A DNA stretch of 64,000 nt from Poriferisodalis sp965204195. GTDB taxonomy: Bacteria > Actinomycetota > Acidimicrobiia > Acidimicrobiales > Poriferisodalaceae. A model generated the notes under the pieces. It did no database searches. It saw only the letters and a list, made by a program, of their open reading frames with translations, and had not been told where the DNA came from. The first letter of the stretch is position 1, and every line of letters begins with the position of its first letter. The stretch spans positions 2,728,001 to 2,792,000 of the forward strand of contig NZ_OZ241975.1 in assembly GCF_965204195.1 (NCBI RefSeq), in the 5' to 3' direction. Shown here piece after piece: positions 17,752 through 26,648 of this stretch. The translations under genes and the position numbers were made by a program.

Positions 17752-18570
17752 TCAGTCTGCGGATTGCCGCAACGGGAGTTCGAGGCCGAACTCTGCGAGG
17801 AGCTCCCGGTCCGCCTCGCTCACGCCCCGTGCTGCCAGCAGATCTGGCCGCTCTGCAGCAGTGCGGACCAGTGCCATCGCCTGACGCCAACGACCGACAC
17901 GAGCGTGGTCGCCGCTGCGCAGCACGTCGGGCGCGTCGAGTCCGCGAAACGATGCGGGGCGCGTCCACTGTGGGTGCTCCAGCAGCCCGGTTGCGAAACT
18001 CTCGTCCTCGCTGGAAGCCTCGTTGCCCAACACTCCAGGCACGAGCCTTCCGACCGCCTCCACGACGACCATGGCGGCAAACTCGCCGCCAGCCAGCACA
18101 ACATCGCCAACCGAGGCCGAACCGTCGACCAGCTCGGTGCGAATGCGCTCGTCCACGCCTTCGTAACGGCCGCACAGCAGGCTGAAGCCGCCTGACGCTG
18201 CCAGCCTGGTCGCTGCCAGCTCAGCGGCCATCGCCTGATCGAAACGCCGGCCTCCGGCGTCGAGCAACAGCAACGGCCGTGGCGGCATCACCGTCTCGAC
18301 GGCGGCGAAGACCGGCTCGGGCATCATGATCATGCCCGGCCCGCCTCCGAACGGGGCGTCGTCGACCGTGCGATGGGAGTCGGTGGTCGCCAGCCGCAGG
18401 TCCCAGCAACGGATATCGAGCACGCCGCTGCGTCGGGCTCGCCCGAGAATGCTCAGCTCGCACATGGCATCCATCTCGGCGGGGAAGATGGAGAAGAGGT
18501 CGATGCGCAGTGCTGCATCCGGCCCCTGCGCCGGAGTGGGTTTGGCGCTACCCGAGCTCGAAGAGGCCAT
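17752..18570 (-). CDS. trmD: tRNA (guanine37-N1)-methyltransferase TrmD
   Basis: Methylates G37 next to the anticodon using SAM, preventing frameshifting. The 272-residue protein has RIDLFSIFPAEMDAM, DDAPFGGGPGMIMMPEP and the SPOUT knot region LLCGRYEGVDERIRTEL with VGDVVLAGGEFAAMVVVEAV. The ATG at 18570 lies inside the end of rimM (23-bp overlap). The first 20 residues are not typical, so a start closer to RIDLFS is possible. Confidence 0.95.
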   Translation of the reverse strand: MASSSSGSAKPTPAQGPDAALRIDLFSIFPAEMDAMCELSILGRARRSGVLDIRCWDLRLATTDSHRTVDDAPFGGGPGMIMMPEPVFAAVETVMPPRPLLLLDAGGRRFDQAMAAELAATRLAASGGFSLLCGRYEGVDERIRTELVDGSASVGDVVLAGGEFAAMVVVEAVGRLVPGVLGNEASSEDESFATGLLEHPQWTRPASFRGLDAPDVLRSGDHARVGRWRQAMALVRTAAERPDLLAARGVSEADRELLAEFGLELPLRQSAD

Positions 18571-19060
18571 CGGGCACCTCCACGTGGACGGCACCGGGCT
18601 CCCTGCGCACCACGAATGTCAGCGGCACGAGGTGCCCCGTGTCGAGCTCGAGCAAGTCCGCGGCCGGATTCGCCACAACATTCGTGATCACCCCCGCGTC
18701 GAAGCCGTGCTGATCGATGACCGAGCTTCCGCATAACTCGTGCACCCACAGCTCGTCGGGATCGTCCAACGGCTCAGCGAACACCGTCGTTCCGGTCAAC
18801 GCTGCCGCAGCATCACGATCATCAATGCCCTCGAAGCTGACGAGCCATCGATTCCCGTCGAACCGGGCACGAGACACCGCTCGCTCCCCGGCAGCGGTGA
18901 TGAGCCTCGAGCCGACGTCGAATCGCTCAAGCCGGTTGGTGACGGGGTGCATCACAACATCGCCGCGCACACCGTGCGCGCGCCCGACAGTTGCGATCTC
19001 CAGCAGGCCCGCTGGATGGCGGGGATCAGTCCCGGAAGTCGACTTCGACCTGGACGCCAT
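18548..19060 (-). CDS. rimM: 16S rRNA processing protein RimM
   Basis: RimM binds S19 and assists 30S maturation. About 170 residues with IATVGRAHGVRGDVVMHPV (the RimM N-terminal signature), FDGNRWLVSFEGIDDRDAA and the C-terminal PRC-barrel part (DELWVHELCGSSVIDQHG). The chosen ATG overlaps the end of the KH gene by about 35 bp because no start follows that stop before the conserved core. Confidence 0.92.
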   Translation of the reverse strand: MASRSKSTSGTDPRHPAGLLEIATVGRAHGVRGDVVMHPVTNRLERFDVGSRLITAAGERAVSRARFDGNRWLVSFEGIDDRDAAAALTGTTVFAEPLDDPDELWVHELCGSSVIDQHGFDAGVITNVVANPAADLLELDTGHLVPLTFVVRREPGAVHVEVPDGLFELG

Positions 19061-19298
19061 CGCGATGAGCTGCGGCACGCACCAGCGTTCGAATGGCGTT
19101 CGCGACGCGACCTCGCTTGCCGATGACCCGGCCGATGTCGTCCGAGCTCACCGTCGCCGTCAAGCTCAGCTTCGAGCCCGACTCGGCGATCTCCACTTCC
19201 ACCTGGTCGGGATGCTCGACAAGCTGCGCGATGAGATACAGCAGCACCTCTTCGGCGGTGGTGGTCTCGGTGTCTTCGCCAGCGGGGCCTTCGGTCAC
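19026..19298 (-). CDS. khpA: KH-domain RNA-binding protein KhpA
   Basis: A 90-residue single KH domain protein between rpsP and rimM. It has LLYLIAQLVEHPDQVEVEI, then the KH loop VIGKRGRVANAIRTLVRAA. KhpA proteins bind RNA broadly and in Gram-positive bacteria act with KhpB in cell-size and division control. The GTG start overlaps the rpsP stop (GTGA). Confidence 0.9.
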   Translation of the reverse strand: MTEGPAGEDTETTTAEEVLLYLIAQLVEHPDQVEVEIAESGSKLSLTATVSSDDIGRVIGKRGRVANAIRTLVRAAAHRDGVQVEVDFRD

Positions 19299-19783
19299 TG
19301 CACCTCCCCAGGTTCGGGTGATTTCGGCTCAGGGGCCTCATTCGCCGGATCGGGTGCCGGCTCGGGCGCTGGCTCATCGGCAGGCATTCCTGCGGAAAGC
19401 TCCGGTGAGTCGTCTGCGCCCGGCTCGGGGGTGTCGAGCACCAGATCGGGCGTGGGTGCCGGTGCGGGCTCGGAAGGCGCAGATGCCGCAGCCTCAGCGC
19501 TGCCGTCTGCAGTCGCCGCTGAGCCCAGCGAGCGGAATTCGTCCCACGCGCCCGAAATCGTGAGCAGCTTGGACACCGTGTCGCTGGGCTGGGCGCCGTG
19601 GCTGAGCCAATGGACAGCACGCTCGTTGGCGATCGAGATCGCAGAGGGCTCCTGTCGAGGGTCGTAGGTGCCGATGATCTCCAGCACGCGGCCGTCGCGT
19701 GGCTTGCGACTGTCGACCGCGACGACGCGATAGCTGGGCTGCTTCTTCTTGCCGGTGCGCTTGAGGCGCAGACGAACGGCCAT
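19295..19783 (-). CDS. rpsP: 30S ribosomal protein S16 with long C-terminal extension
   Basis: S16 helps assemble the 30S subunit. Residues 1-80 are the normal domain (VRLRLKRTGKKKQPSYRVVA, then IIGTYDPRQEPSAI and GAQPSDTVSKLL). The protein is 162 residues instead of about 80-100; the extra C-terminal half is Ala/Pro/Glu/Asp-rich. It starts the rpsP-khpA-rimM-trmD run, 140 bp after ffh. Confidence 0.95.
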   Translation of the reverse strand: MAVRLRLKRTGKKKQPSYRVVAVDSRKPRDGRVLEIIGTYDPRQEPSAISIANERAVHWLSHGAQPSDTVSKLLTISGAWDEFRSLGSAATADGSAEAAASAPSEPAPAPTPDLVLDTPEPGADDSPELSAGMPADEPAPEPAPDPANEAPEPKSPEPGEVQ

Positions 19784-19923
19784 GTTGCTCCCGGTTAGGT
19801 GAATTCGGATGGGGCTCGTGGGGGATCGGCGAGCCGAGTGGGCCGCCGCGCCGACGAACGATCCTAACGGGCGAGTGCTCGCTAACCCCTGTGAGGGGCG
19901 CCCGTGTGGGAGGCGATGAGTGC

Positions 19924-21408
19924 TCAGCGGCCGGGCAGCTTCAGGTCGAGCGCATCCCAGTCGATGTCGGCGACGGACGGCTTGCCTGCCGGCTTGCCCG
20001 TCCGAGACGCTCCGCGGGGCGTCGCCCTGCCTCCCCCGCCAGTACGCGAGCCGCCGCCAGCACGGCCGGCGCCCTTTCCACGCTTGCGGGCAGCCTTGCG
20101 TCCGGCCGGACGGCGTTTCGAGCCCAGACCCATCATGCCGCCCATCATCTTGCGCATCTGCGTGAACTGCTTGAGCAGGTTGCTGACCTGCGCTGACGAC
20201 GTGCCGCTGCCGGCGGCAATGCGGGCCCGGCGGGAGGCGTCGATGATCTCCGGCGACACCCGCTCCGCCGGCGTCATGGACAGCACGATGGCCTCGGCAG
20301 TGGTGATGCGGTCGTCGTCGATCTCGGCATTGCGGACCTGGTCGGCAACACCCGGCATCATCGAGACGATGCTCTGCAGGTTGCCCATCTTGCGAAGCTG
20401 CCGAAGCTGATCCACGAAATCGTCGAGCGTGAATGTGCCCTCGACGAGTCGCTGAGCCGCCGCCTCCGCCTCTTCTTCCTCGTAGACGCGCTCTGCCTTC
20501 TCGATGAGCGTCATCACGTCGCCCATGCCGAGAATCCGGCTCGCCATGCGGTCGGGATGGAACTGCTCGAAGTCGTCGATCTTCTCGCCGACTGACGCGA
20601 AGGCCACCGGGCGGCCGACGACCTCGGCAACCGACAAGGCCGCGCCGCCGCGAGCGTCGCCGTCGAGCTTGGTCAGAATGATCCCGTCCACTTCGAGCGT
20701 CGCGTGGAAGGCCTCGGCAGTCGCCACAGCGTCCTGGCCCACCATGGAGTCGACGACAAGGAAGGTGTAGTGGGGCTCGACGGCGTCCGAGATGCGGGCC
20801 ACCTCGGTCATCAGTTCGGCATCGACCGTCAGCCGGCCCGCCGTGTCCACGATGAGCACATCGCGGCCCGCCTGCTGGGCCTGGGCGAGTCCCCCAGCCG
20901 CGCAGTCAACAGGGTCACCCGGCTCGCTCCAGACCTCCACATCGATGCTGCGGGCAAGCGTCCTCAACTGCTCGACGGCTGCGGGGCGCTGCAGGTCGGC
21001 TCCGACCAGCAGCGGGTTGCGGCCCTGGGATTTGCACCACTGGGCCAATTTGGCCGCGGCGGTCGTCTTGCCGGAACCTTGGAGCCCGGCCAGCAGCACG
21101 ACGGTGGGCGGCTTGGGCGCGAACTGCACGTTGAGCGGGTGGGCACCCAAGATGTCGGTGAGCTCGTCGTTGACGATCTTGGTGACCTGCTGGCCTGGTG
21201 TGAGGCTGGCGGTGACCTCGCCGCCGATGCTGCGCTCGCGGACCCGCTCCACGAAGCGGCGCACGACCGCAACGTTGACGTCGGCTTCGAGCAACGCCAA
21301 GCGGATCTCGGCCAGTGCCTCGTCGACGTCGGCCGGGCGCATGCGTCCGCGACCCCGCAAGCCCCGCAGGGTTCCGGACAGGCGGTCAGTCAGCGTGTCG
21401 AACATCAC
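19924..21408 (-). CDS. ffh: Signal recognition particle protein Ffh
   Basis: SRP GTPase that binds signal sequences with 4.5S RNA and hands nascent chains to FtsY. The 494-residue protein has the N domain, the G domain (GLQGSGKTTAAAKLAQWCK, DTAGRLTVD, TKLDGDARGG) and the Met-rich M domain (QFTQMRKMMGGMMGLGS). A basic Gly/Arg-rich tail of about 60 residues follows. The receptor gene ftsY is just upstream. No 4.5S RNA gene was recognised. Confidence 0.96.
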   Translation of the reverse strand: MMFDTLTDRLSGTLRGLRGRGRMRPADVDEALAEIRLALLEADVNVAVVRRFVERVRERSIGGEVTASLTPGQQVTKIVNDELTDILGAHPLNVQFAPKPPTVVLLAGLQGSGKTTAAAKLAQWCKSQGRNPLLVGADLQRPAAVEQLRTLARSIDVEVWSEPGDPVDCAAGGLAQAQQAGRDVLIVDTAGRLTVDAELMTEVARISDAVEPHYTFLVVDSMVGQDAVATAEAFHATLEVDGIILTKLDGDARGGAALSVAEVVGRPVAFASVGEKIDDFEQFHPDRMASRILGMGDVMTLIEKAERVYEEEEAEAAAQRLVEGTFTLDDFVDQLRQLRKMGNLQSIVSMMPGVADQVRNAEIDDDRITTAEAIVLSMTPAERVSPEIIDASRRARIAAGSGTSSAQVSNLLKQFTQMRKMMGGMMGLGSKRRPAGRKAARKRGKGAGRAGGGSRTGGGGRATPRGASRTGKPAGKPSVADIDWDALDLKLPGR

Positions 21409-21417
21409 CCATCCCTG

Positions 21418-22521
21418 CTAGTCGGCATCGACGCCGAGCAGCGCGTCGATGTAGCTGTCGGGGTCGAAGTCGATGAGGTCGTCAGGGCCCTCGCCGAGTC
21501 CCACGAGCTTCACCGGCAGGCCCAGCTCGGCCTCGATGGCGAACACAATGCCGCCCTTGGCCGAGCCGTCCAGCTTGGTGAGCACCACGCCCGTGACATC
21601 GGTGGCCTCTGCGAAAGCCCGAGCTTGGCTCAGGCCGTTCTGGCCGGTAGTGGCGTCGATGACGAGCAGCGTCTCGGCAACGGCGCCGGGCTCTCGATCG
21701 GCGACCCGGCGGACCTTGGCGAGCTCATCCATCAGGTTCTTGCGGTTCTGCAGCCTGCCGGCAGTGTCGGCGAGCACCACGTCGGCACCGCGGGCTGCGG
21801 CCGCACTGACAGCGTCATGCACAACCGAGCTGGGATCCGCCCCGGAGCTGCCCGAGATCAGTTCCGCCCCGCATCGATCGGCCCAGGTTTGCAATTGGTC
21901 GGTCGCTGCCGCGCGGAATGTGTCGCCGGCCGCCATCACCACCGATTGTCCCTGCGCCGAGAGCCGGGCGCCCACTTTGCCGATCGTGGTGGTCTTGCCG
22001 ACACCGTTGACTCCCACGAACAGCCATACGGGCGTGGTGCCCTCCCGCTCCGGGGCGGTTGCGTGCAGCGTGCGATCCGCATCAAGCGCTGTGCGCATCC
22101 CCTCGGCCAGTGCGTGCACCAGTTCATCCGCATCGACGATGCCCTGGTCGGCGGCGGTGGTGCGCAGGCGTTCCAGTGTGGCCAACGTGGTCGTCACTCC
22201 GACATCGGCGCCGAGCAGCGCCTCTTCCAGGCTTTCCCACGTGGATTCGTCTGGTTGCCGCCGGTTGATCGACGCCAGCCGGTCGCGCAGCGTGCGGCGC
22301 GATGAGGCCAGTCCCGACGCAAAGGTGGCTGGGGACGGGGCCCGCACCGCGACCGGCTCATCGGTCGTCTGCAACCGAGGCGGGGAGACGGCGACAGGCG
22401 TGAGCGGTGACGCCGGTCTCGAGCGCTGCTGCCTTGCGCGATGCAGGAACGGAAGGGAGCCGAGAAGCACCGTCACCACGACAAAGATGACGATGACGAT
22501 GAGAACTGTCGTGGTGCTCAC
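21418..22521 (-). CDS. ftsY: SRP receptor FtsY
   Basis: Membrane-associated GTPase partner of Ffh. The 367-residue protein opens with one hydrophobic helix (TTVLIVIVIFVVVTVLLGSL), so it is probably membrane-anchored directly. The NG domain follows: VGVNGVGKTTTIGKVGARL, DTAGRLQNRKNLMDEL, TKLDGSAKGGIVF and the LPVKLVGLGEGPDDLIDFD closing motif. It lies between smc and ffh, all on one strand with short gaps. Confidence 0.96.
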   Translation of the reverse strand: MSTTTVLIVIVIFVVVTVLLGSLPFLHRARQQRSRPASPLTPVAVSPPRLQTTDEPVAVRAPSPATFASGLASSRRTLRDRLASINRRQPDESTWESLEEALLGADVGVTTTLATLERLRTTAADQGIVDADELVHALAEGMRTALDADRTLHATAPEREGTTPVWLFVGVNGVGKTTTIGKVGARLSAQGQSVVMAAGDTFRAAATDQLQTWADRCGAELISGSSGADPSSVVHDAVSAAAARGADVVLADTAGRLQNRKNLMDELAKVRRVADREPGAVAETLLVIDATTGQNGLSQARAFAEATDVTGVVLTKLDGSAKGGIVFAIEAELGLPVKLVGLGEGPDDLIDFDPDSYIDALLGVDAD

Positions 22522-22532
22522 TGGTCGGCAGG

Positions 22533-25500
22533 CTACCGAGGTGCCGTCGCGGGCTCCCTGCCGTGTTCGGGCTCGGGCTGTTCCGGCAAAGATTCTTCAG
22601 GCCCCGGCAATCCGCCGGCAGCGATGAGTGCGGCCGCTTGTGAGGGCCGCTCCGATACGACCACGCTCGAGCCTCCGGGCGGCATGGACACGCCGTACAA
22701 CACGTCAGCCGATTCCATCGTGCGACGTTGATGGCTCACGATGATCAACTGCGATTCCCGCCGGAACTCTGCCACGAGATCCAGGAAGCGCTGCAGGTTG
22801 ACGTCATCGAGCGCTGCTTCGACTTCGTCGAGGACGTAGAAGGGCGACGGCCGGCTGCGGAAAACGGCGAAGAGGTAGGCCAGCGCCACCAGCGAGCGCT
22901 CGCCGCCTGACAGCAGCGACAAGCGTCCGATGCGCTTGCCGACAGGCCGAACATCAAGTTCCACACCGCACGTGAGGAGCTCTTCGGGATCGGTCAGCGA
23001 GAGCCGACCCGTACCGCCCGGGAACAGCGTGCCGAACAGCTCGGCAAAATTGCGGGCGACGTCTTCGAATGCGTCCGCGAACGTGGCCATGATCTCTGCG
23101 TCGATGGCACGGATGACCTTGTGCAGCTCTCGGCGGCTGTTGCGCACATCCGCGAGCTGCGTGGCCACGAACTCGAAGCGCTCCGAGGCTTCCTCGTACT
23201 CCGACAGCGCCAGCGGGTTCACCGGGCCCAAGCGGTTCAGATCCGCGCGCAATGCCCGCTCGTGTGCCGCCGCGGTGACGCCGTCGGGCAGCGGCGGCGG
23301 CGATGCAGCAAGCGCCGTCGCAGGGTCGGCGTCAAAATCCGCACGCAGCGCTGAGATCAGGGCGGCCCGCTTGGTACGCCGTTCCGCATCCGCCACGTCG
23401 AGGGCCGCTAGCTCGGTGCGCAGCTGCTCTAGGCGGGCGGCTGCAGCGTCACGTTCGTGACGGAGCGCATCGAGTCGCTCCGTGAGCTGCCGCACGAGCT
23501 CGGTGCGGGCCTCGTGGCGAGAACGCAGGTGCCGTGCCTCGGCGTCGAGGCGCTGACGACGCTGCGAGAGCAGCAGCGCAAGACGATCCAACCCCGACAC
23601 GATGACCTCGGCCCTGTCCAGCCGAGCGGACGCTGCCGCATGAGAGCTCTCGTGGCCCGCCAGACGTTGTGAAATGGCCTGGAGTCGCTCCGCGAGCGCC
23701 GACCGGCGCCGCTGCTGCGCCGCGGCACGATCCTCCGTGGCCTGAGCCTGAGCGGCCTGCCGGGCGGCGACCGCCTCGGCCCGGCGTCGCAGCGTCTCCG
23801 CGGTGCGCTGTGCCTGCTGGAGTGCATCGAGCGCGGTTCGGTGGGTCTGCTGCGCCGAGCTCCACGCTGCCGCTGCCTGACGGTGGCGGTTGGTGAGCTC
23901 GTCGATCTGTGCGCGCGCCTGATCGAGCGCCGCGGTGGCCGCCGCCGGCCCCGTACTGCCGATCCGCCAACGTCGAGGCCCGAATCGGTCGCCGTTTGCC
24001 GTCACGAAGACCGCGTCGCGCTCGGCCAGCGCACGGTCATACGCGCTGGACCAGTCACCTGGAACGCAGATCGCTGCGCCGACGATTGCATCCAGCAACG
24101 TCTCGAGCTCGTTGCGGCACCAGTCCGGAGCGTCGGCGGCCACCCGAAGATGCGGCCGCACGAACTCGCCTGTCGCCCCAGCGTCTGGTGCCGATCCGCC
24201 GGTCCGCCGCGCCGGGTCGGGACCCGCCGGCAGCGTGCCGAGCGAGATCACCGAGCCGCTGGCGTCGCCGTCGGCGAGTGCGGCAAGCGCCGCAGCCGCT
24301 GCACTGTCATCGCGCACGACTACAGCCGACAGGGCGCCGTCCGCGGCAGCCTCGGCGGCAGCCTCCCAGCCGTCGTCGATGGCCACCAGATCGCCGAGCA
24401 CGCCGACAACCCCGTCCGCGCCGTCCAGCGCAGCGATGCCGGAATCGGTGCGTGCGGCGGCAACCGCCGACGCAAGCGCCTCGAACCGTCCGATCCAGTG
24501 CTGCAGCTCCTCCGCCGCGTTCCGCTGATGCTCGTCGGCCTGTGACAGCGCTGCGGCAGCGGCGGTCGCACGTTCCTCGGCCTCGGCACAAGCCGCGTCG
24601 GCAGTATCCATCGCAGCGGCAGCCTCCGCCGCGTCGCCGCCCGGACCGCTCCCACCGGGCGAGGGGCCCGACTGCGCAGCACCGGCCGCCTCCCCCGCGT
24701 CAACGGCGTTCGCGCCGGTCTCGTCGGGCAGATCCCCCGAAGACGCGTCCTGTACGGGGGCTGCGTCGATCTCTGCCAGTTCGGCCGAGACGCGTGCGTG
24801 CTCGTCTGTCAGCGTCACCACCACATCGGAATCGAGCAGGGCATTGCGTTCCCGCTCGACTGAACGCATTCGCTCGTAGGTCTGGCCGATCAAGCCGCGC
24901 GCCCGCTCCGACAGCGACACCACCCGCGGCAGCCGATCAGCCGGCTCGGCGGTCAGTTGTGCGAGCTGCGACTGCGCGTCGTCGATCGCCCCGTCGATAT
25001 CGGAGATGGATGCCGCTGCCGCTTCTTGTCGGGCCGCGAACTCGACGCGTCGAGCGTCTGACGCGCTCTGCGCCCCTTGATGCGCGGCCAGCTCGCGTCC
25101 CGCGTTGTAGAGCTGGAGCTCTGCCAGTTCCGCGCTGAGCTCCTGGTGCCGACGGGCAGCGGTGGCCTGCCGCTCCAAGGGCCGCAGCTGGCGACGCAGC
25201 TCGCGCTGTAGATCCACTAGGCGGGTCACATTCGCCTCGGTGCCCTCCAGCCGCCGCTCGGCCCGCTCCTTGCGGCGACGGAACTTCAGCACGCCGGCCG
25301 CTTCCTCGATCAGCGCTCGCCGTTCTTCGGGACGGGCTGCGAGCACCTGCTCGATCTGGCCTTGGGCCACGATGATGTGCTGCTGGCGGCCGACGCCGGC
25401 GTCATTGAGCAACTCCTGCAGGTCGAGCAGCCGGCAGGGCGTGCCGTTGAGTGCATATTCGGATTCGCCCGAGCGGAACAGTGTGCGAGTGATGGCTACT

Positions 25501-25790
25501 TCTGCCGTCTGCGTGGGCAGCGTCCGCGACTCGTTGTCGATGACCAGCGTGACCTGTGCTCGGCCCAGGGCTGTCCGGCGATCAGTGCCCGCGAAGACGA
25601 CGTCGTCCATCCGCTGACCACGCAGTGCGCGAGGCCCTTGCGCGCCGAGCACCCATGCGATGGCGTCGACGACGTTCGACTTGCCGCTGCCGTTCGGGCC
25701 CACCACCACAGTGACGCCTGGCTCGAAGGCGAGCGTGGCCGTGTCTGCAAACGACTTGAATCCGGACAGTGTCAGGGAGCGAAGGAACAC
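22533..25790 (-). CDS. smc: Chromosome segregation protein SMC
   Basis: ATPase that compacts and segregates chromosomes. At 1085 residues it is somewhat shorter than the usual 1150-1200. Walker A is VVGPNGSGKSNVVDAIAWVL; the hinge lies around residues 450-570 (GVVGVLGDLVAIDDGWEAAA); the C-terminal head has the signature LLSGGERSLVALAYLFAVF and Walker B FYVLDEVEAALDD. The first coiled coil is interrupted by a Gly/Pro/Asp-rich stretch near residues 340-390. No scpA or scpB is in the window. Confidence 0.95.
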   Translation of the reverse strand: MFLRSLTLSGFKSFADTATLAFEPGVTVVVGPNGSGKSNVVDAIAWVLGAQGPRALRGQRMDDVVFAGTDRRTALGRAQVTLVIDNESRTLPTQTAEVAITRTLFRSGESEYALNGTPCRLLDLQELLNDAGVGRQQHIIVAQGQIEQVLAARPEERRALIEEAAGVLKFRRRKERAERRLEGTEANVTRLVDLQRELRRQLRPLERQATAARRHQELSAELAELQLYNAGRELAAHQGAQSASDARRVEFAARQEAAAASISDIDGAIDDAQSQLAQLTAEPADRLPRVVSLSERARGLIGQTYERMRSVERERNALLDSDVVVTLTDEHARVSAELAEIDAAPVQDASSGDLPDETGANAVDAGEAAGAAQSGPSPGGSGPGGDAAEAAAAMDTADAACAEAEERATAAAAALSQADEHQRNAAEELQHWIGRFEALASAVAAARTDSGIAALDGADGVVGVLGDLVAIDDGWEAAAEAAADGALSAVVVRDDSAAAAALAALADGDASGSVISLGTLPAGPDPARRTGGSAPDAGATGEFVRPHLRVAADAPDWCRNELETLLDAIVGAAICVPGDWSSAYDRALAERDAVFVTANGDRFGPRRWRIGSTGPAAATAALDQARAQIDELTNRHRQAAAAWSSAQQTHRTALDALQQAQRTAETLRRRAEAVAARQAAQAQATEDRAAAQQRRRSALAERLQAISQRLAGHESSHAAASARLDRAEVIVSGLDRLALLLSQRRQRLDAEARHLRSRHEARTELVRQLTERLDALRHERDAAAARLEQLRTELAALDVADAERRTKRAALISALRADFDADPATALAASPPPLPDGVTAAAHERALRADLNRLGPVNPLALSEYEEASERFEFVATQLADVRNSRRELHKVIRAIDAEIMATFADAFEDVARNFAELFGTLFPGGTGRLSLTDPEELLTCGVELDVRPVGKRIGRLSLLSGGERSLVALAYLFAVFRSRPSPFYVLDEVEAALDDVNLQRFLDLVAEFRRESQLIIVSHQRRTMESADVLYGVSMPPGGSSVVVSERPSQAAALIAAGGLPGPEESLPEQPEPEHGREPATAPR

Positions 25791-25817
25791 GGCAGCTCGA
25801 AGCGAGAGGGTCGGCGT

Positions 25818-26648
25818 CTACACCTGATAATCGCAGTAGTGGTGCGTCACACCTCGGATAACCGTCGTGAGGACGTCGCCCCGGCCGTTGCGGCATCGCT
25901 CGCCAGCCCGCCCGAAGACCTCGAGGTAGGCATCGAAGCCCCCCGACTTGCCGAAGATGTCGAGATGGCCGCTGGTGCCCGAGCCCCGGTACTTGATGGA
26001 GTTGTGAACCGTTTCCACGATGGCGCGGTAGAGCCGTCGCACTTCTTGGGTGTTCAGTTCGCTGGCAACGCGTGCATGGGAGAGCCGCGCTGCATGCAGC
26101 ACCTCGTCGGAGTACATCGGTCCGAGCCCCACGACGAAGGTCTGGTCCAGCAGCAGATCACGGATCGTGTCAGAACGGCCGCGCAGCATGAGAGCGAAGT
26201 CGGTCCAGGGCATCGGCATGTCAACTGGATCAAAGCCGAGATCGCCCTGGTCCGGGAACACCTTGTGGTAGCGGTTCTTCGCAATAACGCGCAGCGTTGC
26301 CTCAGCACCCGAGTCGAGCAGGCGCAACTGTCCGCCCTTGGTGAACGTCAGCACCACCTTGGTGTCGGGATCCTGGGGCGTTCTGGAGGTGGCCCGGCGC
26401 AGCGAGCCCGTCGCGCCGAAATGCGCCACCATGACTTCGTCCGGTCCGAGGTCGAACAGCAGCAGCGTGCCGTCGCGGGATACCGACATGACCTTCTTGC
26501 CCTCGAGCAGGTCGGCGAACTGCTGCTTCGAGCGCATCGCCGGAAGCGCCTTCTTGGTACCCGGGACATCGACCGTCTTGACCCGGCGGCCCGTGATTTC
26601 CTTGTCGAGATCGCGCCGGGCGATCTCGATCTCCGGCAGTTCAGCCAT
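25818..26648 (-). CDS. Fpg/Nei-family DNA glycosylase, atypical
   Basis: Formamidopyrimidine-DNA glycosylases remove oxidised bases using an N-terminal proline. This 276-residue protein has the fold signature (AELPEIEIARRDLDKEITG, VMVAHFGATGSLRRA, DQTFVVGLGPMYSDEVLHAA), but the N-terminus reads MAELPE rather than MPELPE, so the usual nucleophile is missing if Met is removed. The C-terminal zinc finger also keeps only two of four Cys (ERCRNGRG and HYCDYQV). It may be a paralogue with altered activity rather than true MutM. It follows rnc, as mutM does elsewhere. Confidence 0.85.
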   Translation of the reverse strand: MAELPEIEIARRDLDKEITGRRVKTVDVPGTKKALPAMRSKQQFADLLEGKKVMSVSRDGTLLLFDLGPDEVMVAHFGATGSLRRATSRTPQDPDTKVVLTFTKGGQLRLLDSGAEATLRVIAKNRYHKVFPDQGDLGFDPVDMPMPWTDFALMLRGRSDTIRDLLLDQTFVVGLGPMYSDEVLHAARLSHARVASELNTQEVRRLYRAIVETVHNSIKYRGSGTSGHLDIFGKSGGFDAYLEVFGRAGERCRNGRGDVLTTVIRGVTHHYCDYQV

